Below are positions 34,600 through 44,339 of a stretch of 64,000 nucleotides of DNA, in pieces; the first letter of the stretch is position 1, and the number at the start of each line of letters is the position of its first letter. The position numbers were made by a program, and so were the translations under genes. The DNA is from Alphaproteobacteria bacterium (GTDB lineage: Bacteria; Pseudomonadota; Alphaproteobacteria; Micropepsales; Micropepsaceae). The stretch is taken from positions 434,001 to 498,000 of the forward strand of contig JACKLF010000002.1 in the NCBI GenBank assembly GCA_024236055.1, read 5' to 3'. The notes under the pieces are model-generated. The model was not told the origin of the DNA. It was given only the letters and a program-made list of their open reading frames with translations, and did no database searches.

Positions 34600-34685
34600 T
34601 CTCCCCCTTTGGCGCGAAGCGCGGGCAAGGGGGAGGTGGTTTCAGCGTTCGAGCGGAGCGAATCGAACGAAACCGGAGGGGGTCA
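34600..34685 (-). repeat. Double-hairpin intergenic repeat, partial inverted copy 6
   Basis: In the opposite orientation to copy 5, it has TGACCCCCTCCGGTTTCGTT, an AT-poor middle with TTCGATTCGCTCCGCTCGAA pairing, then ACCACCTCCCCCTT/AAGGGGGAGAA. The CGCAAC and GTTGC boxes are not conserved, so this is a diverged or chimeric copy. Copies 5 and 6 face each other across 45 bp. Confidence 0.55.
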
Positions 34686-34686
34686 G

Positions 34687-34728
34687 AAAACAAAAACAAA
34701 AGGGCGGCGCACAGAGTGCGCCGCCCTT
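34687..34728 (-). terminator. Terminator of the Tat-exported aldolase-like gene
   Basis: A 12-bp perfect stem (AGGGCGGCGCAC, loop TCT) followed on the minus strand by TTTTGTTTTTGTTTTC, 27 bases past the stop of the gene at 34755. The same GGGCGGCGCAC arms form the inner palindrome of repeat copy 1, which lies after the other exported aldolase-like gene. Confidence 0.85.
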
Positions 34729-34754
34729 CCGCGTATCTTCAAAACAATGCCAGA

Positions 34755-35909
34755 TTAGGCCGGCATCTTGCGCTTGGAATGCTCGCGCACCTCGCGCACC
34801 AGCTCTTCCTTGGGCGCGGGCAGCATGCGCATGCCCTGGTCATAGCTCTGGATCAGGTTGGAGCCGGGGCTGCCGGTGCCCAGCCACTGGATGCCGTTCT
34901 TCTTGGCCGCCATGCGGATGCGCTCCAGCGCGCCGACCAGGCGCGGATCGGACAGCGTCTTCATGCGCTCTTCACGGCTCTGCGGCTTGACCGCTTCCCA
35001 GCCCAGGTGCGACCAGCTGTTGTCGCTGGGGCCCGGTTCGGCAAAGGCCAGGCCGCGGATCGCCATCAGCTCTTCGCAATTCTCGGCCGCAAGACGGTTC
35101 TCAAGCTTGAAGCCCATGCAGATTTCGCCCTTGGGGTTCAGCGGCCAGGTGTCGGCAACCTCGACATACTTGGAGCCGGTCACACCCCAGATGTGCGAGG
35201 CATAGGCCTGGCTGCCCGCGCCGCGCAGGCCTTCCAGCGGAAGCTGCGGCACGCCGGGCATGGTGAACTTGTAGTGGCCCGCCGAGATCGCGACCATGCC
35301 GGCTTCCGGCGAGTGCATTTCGCAGACCAGAACGCCATGGGCGCCCGCCGCCAGCGACTGCTGGATCTGCCAGGCATTGGCGCGCATCGAGGCGCCATCG
35401 GACCCGACCGCCGGCAGCGTCACATAGACCATCGGCGTGCGGTGACCGGACGGCGTGGGGCCGCCATCGACCAGGCCCTGCATGAAGTTGCGCAGGTCGG
35501 CAAAGTCCAGGCAGCCATTTTCCATTTCATAGTCGATGGCGTCGGCATAAGTCTGGCTCATGCGCTTGCCTTCTTCATAGCCGTCGCCCGCGCCGGTGGG
35601 GGCATAGACTTCGTAGAAGACGACCTGATTGTCTTCCCACAGCTCGATCGCCTTGTTGATGCGGCGCGGCTTGTAGTTGGGATCGGTGGTGGAAACCTGT
35701 GGCAGCTGGCGCGCCCAGGTCTTGCGGAAGCCGCCGCCCTTGGAGGCGGTACCGAAATAGTTCGGGCTTTCCAGCATGGTCTTGCCGGTGGCCTTCGGCA
35801 CCCCGGCCGGCACCTGGGCATTGGCGGCGGTGGAGCCCGCGCCGGCAGCAGCAGCAGCAGCGCCGGCGACCGCCATGCCGGTCAGAAAGTCACGCTTCTT
35901 GATATCCAT
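34755..35909 (-). CDS. Tat-exported HpcH/HpaI aldolase-like protein
   Basis: A 384-residue protein with a Tat-like signal (MDIKKRDFLTGMAVAGAAAAAAGAG; KKRDF in place of a strict RR). The mature part shows HpcH/HpaI-like barrel segments: INKAIELWEDNQVVFYEVYAPTG, QSLAAGAHGVLVCEMHSPEAG and AIRGLAFAEPGPSDNSWSHLG. The start at 35909 has GGGGAG six bases upstream; the ATG two codons earlier is too close to it. Paralogue of 9724-10743. Substrate unknown. It follows the CinA-like gene by 46 bp on the same strand. Confidence 0.78.
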   Translation of the reverse strand: MDIKKRDFLTGMAVAGAAAAAAGAGSTAANAQVPAGVPKATGKTMLESPNYFGTASKGGGFRKTWARQLPQVSTTDPNYKPRRINKAIELWEDNQVVFYEVYAPTGAGDGYEEGKRMSQTYADAIDYEMENGCLDFADLRNFMQGLVDGGPTPSGHRTPMVYVTLPAVGSDGASMRANAWQIQQSLAAGAHGVLVCEMHSPEAGMVAISAGHYKFTMPGVPQLPLEGLRGAGSQAYASHIWGVTGSKYVEVADTWPLNPKGEICMGFKLENRLAAENCEELMAIRGLAFAEPGPSDNSWSHLGWEAVKPQSREERMKTLSDPRLVGALERIRMAAKKNGIQWLGTGSPGSNLIQSYDQGMRMLPAPKEELVREVREHSKRKMPA

Positions 35910-35955
35910 TTTCATCTCCCCTGAATTTTGTGGAATTCGGCTGGCGCGGAGCCTG

Positions 35956-36735
35956 TCAGGCATGGGTGCCGGGAACAACCTGTTTTATGCGCTGCGGTGC
36001 AGCACCAAGATCGCGCAACATGGCTTCAATCGCTGCGGCCGTGCGCTCGACCGCATCGGCATCGCGCCCGCGTGCGACAAGTTGCACCCCCAGCGCTGGG
36101 CTGCCCTGGCCGCTGTCGCGGTAGAAGGGATAGGAACCGATGGCGACATCCTTTTCGGCTTTCTGGATCGCGGCCAGCCCCTCGGCCACCGTGCCCTCGG
36201 GCACCGCGGCCTCGATGGTGACGGCGATGCTGGGTGCCCCGCGCGGAAGCTGCGGCACGATCTCTTCCAGCATGGCGCGCATCACCATGGGCACCCCCGC
36301 CATCACATAGACATTGGCGATGTGAAAGCCGGGCGCCACCGACACCGGGTTGGCGATCAGCGCCGCGCCATGGGGAATGCGGGCCATGCGTTTGCGCGCG
36401 TCATTGAATTCACCGGGCTGATAGCGCGCCTCCAGCATCCGGTAGGCTTCGGGGTGATAGCCGATATCGACGCCAAAGGCCCTTGCCACCGCATCGGCGG
36501 TGATGTCGTCATGGGTGGGACCGATGCCGCCGGTGGTGAAAACCAGATCCCAGGTTCCGCGCAGCGCGTTCAGGGCGGCAACAATCTCCGCCTCCACATC
36601 GCCGACCACCCGGATTTCCCGCAAGTCGATGCCAAGCGCCCCCAGCACACGGGCGATATGGCCCGAATTGGTGTCCTGGGTGCGGCCCGACAGGATTTCG
36701 TCCCCGATCACCAGAATGGCGGCGCTTTTTGTCAT
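35956..36735 (-). CDS. CinA/MoaB-like molybdopterin-binding domain protein
   Basis: A 259-residue protein with the CinA N-terminal (MoaB/MogA-like) domain only: AAILVIGDEILSGRTQDTNSGHIARVLGALGIDL, FTTGGIGPTHDDITADAVARAFGV and IPHGAALIANPVSVAPGF. The pyridine-nucleotide amidase domain of full CinA is absent, which is common in alphaproteobacteria. Family members are linked to NMN or ADP-ribose metabolism. The start at 36735 is taken by similarity. Divergent from map with 49 bp between. Confidence 0.85.
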   Translation of the reverse strand: MTKSAAILVIGDEILSGRTQDTNSGHIARVLGALGIDLREIRVVGDVEAEIVAALNALRGTWDLVFTTGGIGPTHDDITADAVARAFGVDIGYHPEAYRMLEARYQPGEFNDARKRMARIPHGAALIANPVSVAPGFHIANVYVMAGVPMVMRAMLEEIVPQLPRGAPSIAVTIEAAVPEGTVAEGLAAIQKAEKDVAIGSYPFYRDSGQGSPALGVQLVARGRDADAVERTAAAIEAMLRDLGAAPQRIKQVVPGTHA

Positions 36736-36784
36736 GTCACAAACCGGCTTTGGATATGCGGGCGCGCGTATTATATTGCCGCCC

Positions 36785-37618
36785 ATGACGATAGTTCCCC
36801 AGAATGAAATCTTCGAGGCGGCGCGCAAGGCCCATTTTGCCGTCACCCTGCACAATCCGTCCGATTTCGAGGGGATGCGCCGGGCTGGCCGGCTGGCCGC
36901 CGAGGTGCTGGACCTGCTGGTTCCCCTGGTCAAGCCGGGCGTGACCACCGCCGCGCTGGACAAGGTCGCCTACGATTACACCGTCTCCCACGGCGCCACC
37001 CCGGCCTGCCTGGGCTATCGCGGCTACCGCCACACCGTCTGCACCTCGATCAACCATGTCGTGTGCCACGGCATCCCCAACGACAAGCCGCTGCGCGACG
37101 GCGACATCGTCAATATCGACGTCACCGTGATCCTGGACGGCTGGCATGGCGACACCAGCCGCATGTATCCGGTGGGCGAGGTCAAGCGGAAGGCCGAGCG
37201 GCTGGTCGACATCACCTATGACGCGATGATGCGCGGCATCGAAGTCGTCAAGCCCGGCGCCACCACCGGCGACATCGGCCATGCCATCCAGAGCTTTGCC
37301 GAGGGCCAGGAAAAGTGCGCCGTGGTGCGCGATTTCTGCGGCCACGGCCTTGGCAAGGTGTTCCACGCCCTGCCCAACATCGTCCATTACGGCAAGCCGG
37401 GCGGCGGCATCGCGCTGAAGCCGGGCATGTTCTTCACCATCGAGCCGATGATCAATCTGGGCGGCTATGGCGTGAAGGTCCTGTCCGACGGTTGGACCGC
37501 GGTGACACGCGACCGTTCGCTGTCGGCCCAGTTCGAACACAGCGTGGGCGTGACCGAGACGGGCGTGGAGATTTTCACGCTTTCGCCCAAGGGACTGCAC
37601 AAGCCGCCTTATTCCTGA
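36785..37618 (+). CDS. map: Methionine aminopeptidase, type I
   Basis: A 277-residue metalloprotease that removes the initiator methionine. Metal ligands are all visible: NIDVTVILDGWHGDTSRM (two Asp), CGHGLGKVFHALPNIVHYG (His), FTIEPMI (Glu) and QFEHSVGV (Glu). The start at 36785 (MTIVPQNEIF) gives the normal N-terminus; the frame is open far upstream but lies across the CinA-like gene. Followed by radC after 25 bp. Confidence 0.94.
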   Translation: MTIVPQNEIFEAARKAHFAVTLHNPSDFEGMRRAGRLAAEVLDLLVPLVKPGVTTAALDKVAYDYTVSHGATPACLGYRGYRHTVCTSINHVVCHGIPNDKPLRDGDIVNIDVTVILDGWHGDTSRMYPVGEVKRKAERLVDITYDAMMRGIEVVKPGATTGDIGHAIQSFAEGQEKCAVVRDFCGHGLGKVFHALPNIVHYGKPGGGIALKPGMFFTIEPMINLGGYGVKVLSDGWTAVTRDRSLSAQFEHSVGVTETGVEIFTLSPKGLHKPPYS

Positions 37619-37643
37619 CGGCCGTTTGCGGGGCGGGGGCCCG

Positions 37644-38405
37644 ATGAAACCAGCGGGCAAGCAGCAGGAACTGGCCGATGCCGGCGGCGTCTTTACGCCC
37701 CAGGCTGAAATTGCGGCGCCCAGGGCGGCAACCGACAACGGCACCGCGGGTCACAGGGAACGCCTGCGCGCGCGCTTCGACAAGGGCGGCGCCGACGCCA
37801 TGCCCGACTACGAGCTTCTGGAACTGACCCTGTTCGCCGCCATCCCCAGGCGGGACACAAAACCGCTGGCCAAGGCGCTGCTGGCCCGCTTCGGCAGCTT
37901 CGCCGAGGTGATCGCCGCGCCACGCGCCCGGCTGCTGGAGGTCAGGGGCGTCGGCGAGGCGGTGGCCAGCCATCTGAAGATCGTGGAAGCGGCGGCGCGC
38001 CGCCTGGCCCAGACCAAGGTCATCAAGCGCCCGGCGCTGTCGTCCTGGGCGGCGCTGCTGGACTATTGCACCGCCGCCATGGCGCGCGAACCGGCCGAGC
38101 AGTTCCGCGTGCTGTTCCTGGACCGCAAGAATATCCTGATCGCCGACGAGGTGCAGTCACGCGGCACCATCGACCACACGCCGGTTTATCCGCGCGAGAT
38201 CGTCAAGCGCGCGCTGGAGCTTTCGGCCAGCGCCATCATCCTGGTGCACAATCATCCATCGGGCGATCCCACCCCGTCGCGGGCCGATATCGAGATGACG
38301 CGCGAGATCGAGAAGGCGGCAAAGGCCCTGCACATCGCCGTGCACGATCACCTGGTCATCGGGCGCAGCGGCCATGCGTCCTTCAAGTCCTTGGGATTGC
38401 TTTAG
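37644..38405 (+). CDS. radC: RadC family protein (JAB/MPN domain)
   Basis: A 253-residue protein: a helix-hairpin-helix part (LLEVRGVGEAVASHLKIVEAAARRL) and a C-terminal JAMM metalloprotease-like domain with ILVHNHPSGDPTPSRADIEMT (HxH-x7-SxxD zinc site). Despite the name, the role of RadC in DNA repair is unproven. The map-radC order is a frequent alphaproteobacterial neighbourhood. ATG at 37644 chosen over a TTG six codons earlier. Confidence 0.9.
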   Translation: MKPAGKQQELADAGGVFTPQAEIAAPRAATDNGTAGHRERLRARFDKGGADAMPDYELLELTLFAAIPRRDTKPLAKALLARFGSFAEVIAAPRARLLEVRGVGEAVASHLKIVEAAARRLAQTKVIKRPALSSWAALLDYCTAAMAREPAEQFRVLFLDRKNILIADEVQSRGTIDHTPVYPREIVKRALELSASAIILVHNHPSGDPTPSRADIEMTREIEKAAKALHIAVHDHLVIGRSGHASFKSLGLL

Positions 38406-38473
38406 AATCAGCGGTCTTCCCCCCTGGCCCCTGACCGGCTAGAAGCAGCGCGCACAACAGAAGGTAGGCCGCA

Positions 38474-39778
38474 ATGATCCCCCGCTATGCGCGCGAACAG
38501 ATGGTTTCGATCTGGAGCCCGGAGAGCAAATTCCGCATCTGGTTCGAGATCGAGGCCCATGCCACCGACGCGCTGGCCGAACTGGGCGTGGTGCCCAAAG
38601 ACGCCGCCAAGACCGTCTGGGACAAGGCGAAGGATGCGAAGTTCGACGTGGCGCGCATCGACGAGATCGAGCGCGAGGTCAAGCATGACGTCATCGCCTT
38701 TCTAACCCATCTGTCGGAAATCGTGGGACCGGAAGCACGCTTCGTTCATCAGGGCATGACGAGTTCCGACGTCCTCGACACCTGCCTGAACGTGCAGCTG
38801 ATGCGCGCCGCAGACATCCTGATCGCCGATGTCGACGCCCTGCTGGCGGCGCTGAAAAAGCGCGCCTTCGAATACAAGATGACGCCGACCATCGGGCGCA
38901 GCCACGGCATTCATGCCGAACCGACCACCTTCGGCGTCAAGCTGGCGACCTATTATGCCGAGTTCACCCGCGCCCGCGCCCGGCTGTTGACGGCGCGTGC
39001 CGAAATCGCCACCTGCGCCATCAGCGGCGCGGTGGGCACCTTCGCCAACATCGATCCGCGCGTCGAGGAACATGTCGCCAAGGCGATGGGCCTGTCGGTC
39101 GAGCCGGTTTCGACCCAGGTGATCCCGCGCGACCGCCATGCCGCCTTCTTTGCGGCGCTGGGCGTGGTCGCCTCCTCGCTGGAGCGTCTGGCGGTTGAAA
39201 TTCGCCACCTGCAACGCACCGAAGTGCTGGAGGCCGAGGAGTATTTCAGCCCCGGCCAGAAGGGCTCGAGCGCCATGCCGCACAAGCGCAACCCGGTGCT
39301 GACAGAAAACGTCACCGGCCTGGCGCGCATGGTGCGCAGCGCCGTGATCCCGGCGCTGGAAAATGTGGCGCTGTGGCATGAGCGCGATATCTCGCACTCC
39401 TCGGTCGAGCGTTACATTGGCCCCGACGCCACCATCACGCTGGACTTCGCGCTGGCGCGCATGACCGGCGTGGTCGAGAAGCTGGTGGTCTATCCCGACC
39501 GGATGCAGAAGAACCTGGATGCCACCCACGGGCTGGTGCACAGCCAGCGCGTGCTGCTGGCGCTGACCCAGGCGGGCGCGTCGCGCGAGGACAGCTATCG
39601 CATGGTCCAGCGCAACGCGATGCGCGCCTGGAACGGCGAAGGCAATCTGCTGGACCTGCTGAAAGCCGATCCGGATGTGTCCAAGGCCCTCAGCAACGAA
39701 AAGCTCGAGGCCATGTTCGACCTGGGCTATCACCTCAAGGCCGTGGACACGATCTTCGCCAGGGTCTTCGGCGAATAA
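38474..39778 (+). CDS. purB: Adenylosuccinate lyase
   Basis: A 434-residue enzyme of the fumarase/aspartase superfamily that cleaves SAICAR and adenylosuccinate. FVHQGMTSSDVLDTCL, TIGRSHGIHAEPTTFGVKLA and the signature GSSAMPHKRNPVLTENV are present. GAAGG lies upstream of the ATG. First of the purine genes of this block. Confidence 0.96.
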   Translation: MIPRYAREQMVSIWSPESKFRIWFEIEAHATDALAELGVVPKDAAKTVWDKAKDAKFDVARIDEIEREVKHDVIAFLTHLSEIVGPEARFVHQGMTSSDVLDTCLNVQLMRAADILIADVDALLAALKKRAFEYKMTPTIGRSHGIHAEPTTFGVKLATYYAEFTRARARLLTARAEIATCAISGAVGTFANIDPRVEEHVAKAMGLSVEPVSTQVIPRDRHAAFFAALGVVASSLERLAVEIRHLQRTEVLEAEEYFSPGQKGSSAMPHKRNPVLTENVTGLARMVRSAVIPALENVALWHERDISHSSVERYIGPDATITLDFALARMTGVVEKLVVYPDRMQKNLDATHGLVHSQRVLLALTQAGASREDSYRMVQRNAMRAWNGEGNLLDLLKADPDVSKALSNEKLEAMFDLGYHLKAVDTIFARVFGE

Positions 39779-39808
39779 GAGCTTTCGGCGAATAGGCGTG
39801 TTCGGCGG

Positions 39809-40126
39809 TTAGCCGCTCACCGCCTCGGTCTCGGCCTGGTCCAGGAAGTCGGCCATCTTGCCGCGGATCGCCGCATCGGAATGGCTGGCGGGGTCCAGCT
39901 CGGCGCGCAGCTTGCGGAACACGTCCTCGTCGCCCTTTTCCTCCATGTCCGCGGCGATCACCGCAGTGACAAAGGCGTCGGCCGCGGCCCCGGTCAGGCC
40001 CTTTTCGGCTGCCGCCCAGGCGCCCACCAGCCGGTCGCGCCGCGCCTCGATCTGGAAGCGCCGTTCCGCGTCATGGGCCCATTTGGCCTCGAAACCCTTG
40101 CGGCGGTCGTCGAAACTGACGGACAT
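39809..40126 (-). CDS. ATPase inhibitor subunit zeta (DUF1476)
   Basis: A 105-residue helical protein: MSVSFDDRRKGFEAKWAHDA, EKGLTGAAADAFVTAVIAADMEEKGDEDVFRKLRAEL. This matches the alphaproteobacterial zeta subunit, which blocks reverse rotation of F1FO-ATPase through its N-terminus. AGGGAG stands eight bases before the ATG at 40126 and only two before the alternative at 40132, so 40126 is chosen. It lies between purB and purC on the other strand, a recurrent position in the class. Confidence 0.9.
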   Translation of the reverse strand: MSVSFDDRRKGFEAKWAHDAERRFQIEARRDRLVGAWAAAEKGLTGAAADAFVTAVIAADMEEKGDEDVFRKLRAELDPASHSDAAIRGKMADFLDQAETEAVSG

Positions 40127-40338
40127 GTCCATAACTCCCTGAAATTTCTGTGTTTTATCCAAAATTGCCGCCCCGCCTTGTGCCGGGGCCCGACTTGGAT
40201 GATATGAGCATCATATGGGTGTGGGTTGGCGCTTTCGCAACATTGCCGCGCGCCGCCCCCATCCGCTAGATTTTCGGTTCAGGTCCCGGGCGGCCGCCTA
40301 TCCGGCATGAGGGCCTTTCCTGAAGAAGGGACACGCAC

Positions 40339-41103
<765 letters not shown>

Positions 41104-41196
41104 GCACTGGTTCAACAACCGGCGCCGTTATCCGCTCCCATCTGCCGCCAGGGCCCGGCATGGAAGCTTTCCTTTCAGGCCCGGCTGCGGAATGAC

Positions 41197-41439
41197 ATGA
41201 AAGCGCGCGTATTTGTGACCCTGAAGACCGGTGTTCTCGATCCCCAGGGCAAGGCCATCGGCCATGCGCTGAACGGGCTGGGTTTTGCCAGTGTCGGCGA
41301 AGTGCGCCAGGGCAAGGTCATCGACCTGGAACTGAACGAAACCGACGAGGCCAAGGCAAAGGCCGAGGTCAAGGCCATGTGCGACAAGCTGCTGGCCAAC
41401 ACGGTGATCGAGAAATACGAGATCGAGCTGAAGGCATGA
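41197..41439 (+). CDS. purS: FGAM synthase subunit PurS
   Basis: An 80-residue small subunit: KARVFVTLKTGVLDPQGKAIGHAL, VGEVRQGKVIDLEL. It bridges PurQ and PurL in the three-part formylglycinamidine synthase. Its TGA overlaps the purQ ATG (ATGA). Confidence 0.94.
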   Translation: MKARVFVTLKTGVLDPQGKAIGHALNGLGFASVGEVRQGKVIDLELNETDEAKAKAEVKAMCDKLLANTVIEKYEIELKA

Positions 41440-42098
41440 AGTCCGCCGTCATCGTCTTTCCCGCCGCCAATTGCGACCGCGACGCCAAGGTCGCCCTGAC
41501 ACAGATGACCGGCCAGGCCCCGCACATGGTCTGGCACCAGGACAGCGAGCTTCCGCAAGTCGATCTGGTGGTGCTGCCGGGCGGTTTTTCCTATGGCGAC
41601 TATCTGCGCTGCGGCGCCATGGCCAGCCAGTCGGCGGTGATGAAGGCGGTCAAGGCCCACGCCGACAAGGGCGGCATGGTGCTGGGCATCTGCAACGGCT
41701 TTCAGGTGCTGACCGAAACCGGCCTGCTGCCCGGCGCGCTGATGCGCAATGCCGGCCTGAAATTCATCTGCAAGCCCGTCGCCCTGTCGGTCGAGGAAAC
41801 CCAGAACGCCTTTGCCCGCCATTATGAGAAGGGCCAGGAAATCACCATCCCCGTCGCTCATGGCGAAGGCAATTATTACGCCGATGACGAAACCCTGGAC
41901 CGGCTGGAAGGCGAAGGCCGCGTCGTCTTCCGCTACAAGGCCAATCCCAACGGATCGGCCCGCGACATTGCCGGCATCCTGAACGACAAGCGCAATGTGA
42001 TGGGCATGATGCCCCATCCCGAGCGCGTGGTGGACCCCGTCACCGGCGGCACAGACGGCCGCGCGCTGTTCCAGAGCCTGATCGAAACGCTTTCCTGA
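41436..42098 (+). CDS. purQ: FGAM synthase subunit PurQ (glutaminase)
   Basis: A 220-residue class I glutamine amidotransferase that feeds ammonia to PurL. AVIVFPAANCDRDAKVAL, the nucleophile in GMVLGICNGFQVLTETGLLPG, and the His/Glu in MMPHPERVVDP. Coupled to purS by a 4-base overlap and followed after 9 bp by purL. Confidence 0.96.
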   Translation: MKSAVIVFPAANCDRDAKVALTQMTGQAPHMVWHQDSELPQVDLVVLPGGFSYGDYLRCGAMASQSAVMKAVKAHADKGGMVLGICNGFQVLTETGLLPGALMRNAGLKFICKPVALSVEETQNAFARHYEKGQEITIPVAHGEGNYYADDETLDRLEGEGRVVFRYKANPNGSARDIAGILNDKRNVMGMMPHPERVVDPVTGGTDGRALFQSLIETLS

Positions 42099-42107
42099 GA
42101 AATAGTC

Positions 42108-44327
42108 ATGACCGCGATCACCCCGCAGATGGTCAAGGACCATGGCCTGTCCGAAGCCGAATACCAGAAGATTCTCGACCTGATGGGCCGCGAGCCCACG
42201 CTGGTGGAGCTGGGCGTCTTTTCGGTGATGTGGTCGGAGCATTGCTCCTACAAGTCCACCCGCGCCCACCTGAAGAAGCTGCCCACCAAAGCCCCCTGGG
42301 TGCTGCAGGGACCGGGCGAGAATGCCGGCGTCATCGACATCGGCGACGGCGACGCGGCCATCTTCAAGATGGAATCGCACAATCACCCGTCTTTCATTGA
42401 GCCCTATCAGGGCGCGGCGACCGGCGTGGGCGGCATCATGCGCGACGTCTTCACCATGGGCGCGCGCCCCATCGCCATGATGAACGCGCTGCGCTTCGGC
42501 GAGCCGTCGCACCCCAAGACCCGCCACCTGGTGTCGGGCGTGGTCAGCGGCATCGGCGGCTATGGCAACTGCATGGGCGTGCCCACCGTGGGCGGCGAGG
42601 TGAACTTCCACCGCTCCTACAACGGCAACATCCTGGTCAACGCCATGTGCGTCGGGCTGGCCAAGGCCAACAATATCTTCTATTCGGCCGCGAAGGGCGC
42701 GGGCAATCCGGTGGTCTATATCGGCTCCAAGACCGGGCGCGACGGCATCCATGGCGCGACCATGGCCAGCGCCGAGTTCGACGATGCGTCGGAGGAAAAG
42801 CGCCCCACCGTGCAGGTCGGCGACCCCTTCACCGAGAAGCTGCTGCTGGAAGCCTGCCTGGAGCTGATGGCGACCGACGCGATCATCGCCATTCAGGACA
42901 TGGGGGCTGCGGGCCTGACCTCCTCTTCCGCCGAAATGGGCGACAAGGGCGGATCGGGTATCGAACTGGACCTGGACAAGGTGCCCCAGCGCGAAGCGAA
43001 CATGACGGCGTACGAGATGATGCTGTCGGAAAGCCAGGAGCGCATGCTGGCGGTGCTGAAGCCCGGCCGCGAGGCCGAAGCCGAAGCCATCTTCAAGAAG
43101 TGGGAACTGGATTTCGCCGTCATCGGCATCACCACCGACACCAAGCGCCTGGTGGTCAAGCACAAGGGCGGCGTGGTGGCCGACATGCCCATCACCGCGC
43201 TCTCGGATGAGGCCCCGGTCTATGAACGGCCCTTCACCCCCTGCGATCCGCTCGCCGGCGATGTGGCCTTCGACGCGTCAAAGCCGGTGCTGGCCTCGCT
43301 GAAGACCCTGCTGGCCGCGCCCGACATGGCCTCGCGCCGCTGGATCTGGGAACAGTATGACAACAGCGTGATGAACGACACGGTGCAGCATCCGGGCGGC
43401 GATGCCGCGGTGGTGCGCGTGCATGGCTCTGCCAAGGCGCTGGCGATTTCGACCGATGTCACCCCGCGCTATGCCAAGGCCGATCCCTATCAGGGTGGCG
43501 CGCAGGCGGTGGTGGAAAGCTATCGCAACATCACCGCGGTGGGCGGCACCCCGCTGGCCGTGACCGACAACCTGAACTACGGCAACCCGCAGAAGCCCGA
43601 CATCATGTGGCAGATCGTGGCCGGCATCGACGGCATCGGGGCTGCCTGCCGGGCGCTGGACTATCCGGTGATCGGCGGCAACTGCTCGCTCTACAACGAG
43701 ACCAACGGCGAAGGCATCCTGCCCACGCCCGCCATCGGCGGCGTCGGCCTGTTGAAGGACGTGTCGAAAATGGCCACCGTCGCCTTCAAGCGCGAAGGCG
43801 ACACGATCATCGTGATCGGCGAGACGAAAGGCCATCTGGGCCAGTCGATCTATCTGCGCGAGATCGAGGGGCGCGAGGAAGGCCCCGCCCCCAAGGTCGA
43901 TCTGGGGCTGGAAAAGAAGCACGGCGATTTCGTGCGCGGCCTGATCGAAGCGGGCCGCGTCGACACCTGCCATGACGTGTCCGACGGCGGGCTGCTGGTC
44001 GCGGTGGCCGAAATGGCCCTCGCCAGTGGTAATGGGGCAGGCGGCATCGGCGCCAGCATCGGCGAGGCCAACACCATCGCCGCCCCCGCCTTCTGGTTCG
44101 GCGAGGATCAGGGCCGCTATGTCATCGCCGCGCCCTTTGCCGAGGCCGACAAGATCATCGAGGAGGCGCGCGCCGCCTTTATCCCCGTCGCCGCGCTGGG
44201 CAGGACCGGCGGCAACGCCCTGACCCTGGACGACAAGGACAGCATCGCCATCGCCGATCTTCGCACCGCGCATGAGGGCTGGCTGCCCACTTACATGTCG
44301 GGCGAAGAAATCCCGATGACCAATTAG
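42108..44327 (+). CDS. purL: FGAM synthase subunit PurL
   Basis: A 739-residue ATPase subunit of the small PurL type that works with PurS and PurQ to make FGAM. MWSEHCSYKSTRAHLKKLPT, GIGGYGNCMGVPTVGGEVNFH, DMGAAGLTSSSAEMGDKGGSGI and VTDNLNYGNPQKPDIMWQ are present. Length and motifs are normal. An AGGAGG that overlaps its stop serves the next gene. Confidence 0.97.
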   Translation: MTAITPQMVKDHGLSEAEYQKILDLMGREPTLVELGVFSVMWSEHCSYKSTRAHLKKLPTKAPWVLQGPGENAGVIDIGDGDAAIFKMESHNHPSFIEPYQGAATGVGGIMRDVFTMGARPIAMMNALRFGEPSHPKTRHLVSGVVSGIGGYGNCMGVPTVGGEVNFHRSYNGNILVNAMCVGLAKANNIFYSAAKGAGNPVVYIGSKTGRDGIHGATMASAEFDDASEEKRPTVQVGDPFTEKLLLEACLELMATDAIIAIQDMGAAGLTSSSAEMGDKGGSGIELDLDKVPQREANMTAYEMMLSESQERMLAVLKPGREAEAEAIFKKWELDFAVIGITTDTKRLVVKHKGGVVADMPITALSDEAPVYERPFTPCDPLAGDVAFDASKPVLASLKTLLAAPDMASRRWIWEQYDNSVMNDTVQHPGGDAAVVRVHGSAKALAISTDVTPRYAKADPYQGGAQAVVESYRNITAVGGTPLAVTDNLNYGNPQKPDIMWQIVAGIDGIGAACRALDYPVIGGNCSLYNETNGEGILPTPAIGGVGLLKDVSKMATVAFKREGDTIIVIGETKGHLGQSIYLREIEGREEGPAPKVDLGLEKKHGDFVRGLIEAGRVDTCHDVSDGGLLVAVAEMALASGNGAGGIGASIGEANTIAAPAFWFGEDQGRYVIAAPFAEADKIIEEARAAFIPVAALGRTGGNALTLDDKDSIAIADLRTAHEGWLPTYMSGEEIPMTN

Positions 44328-44339
44328 GAGGCCGATGCC

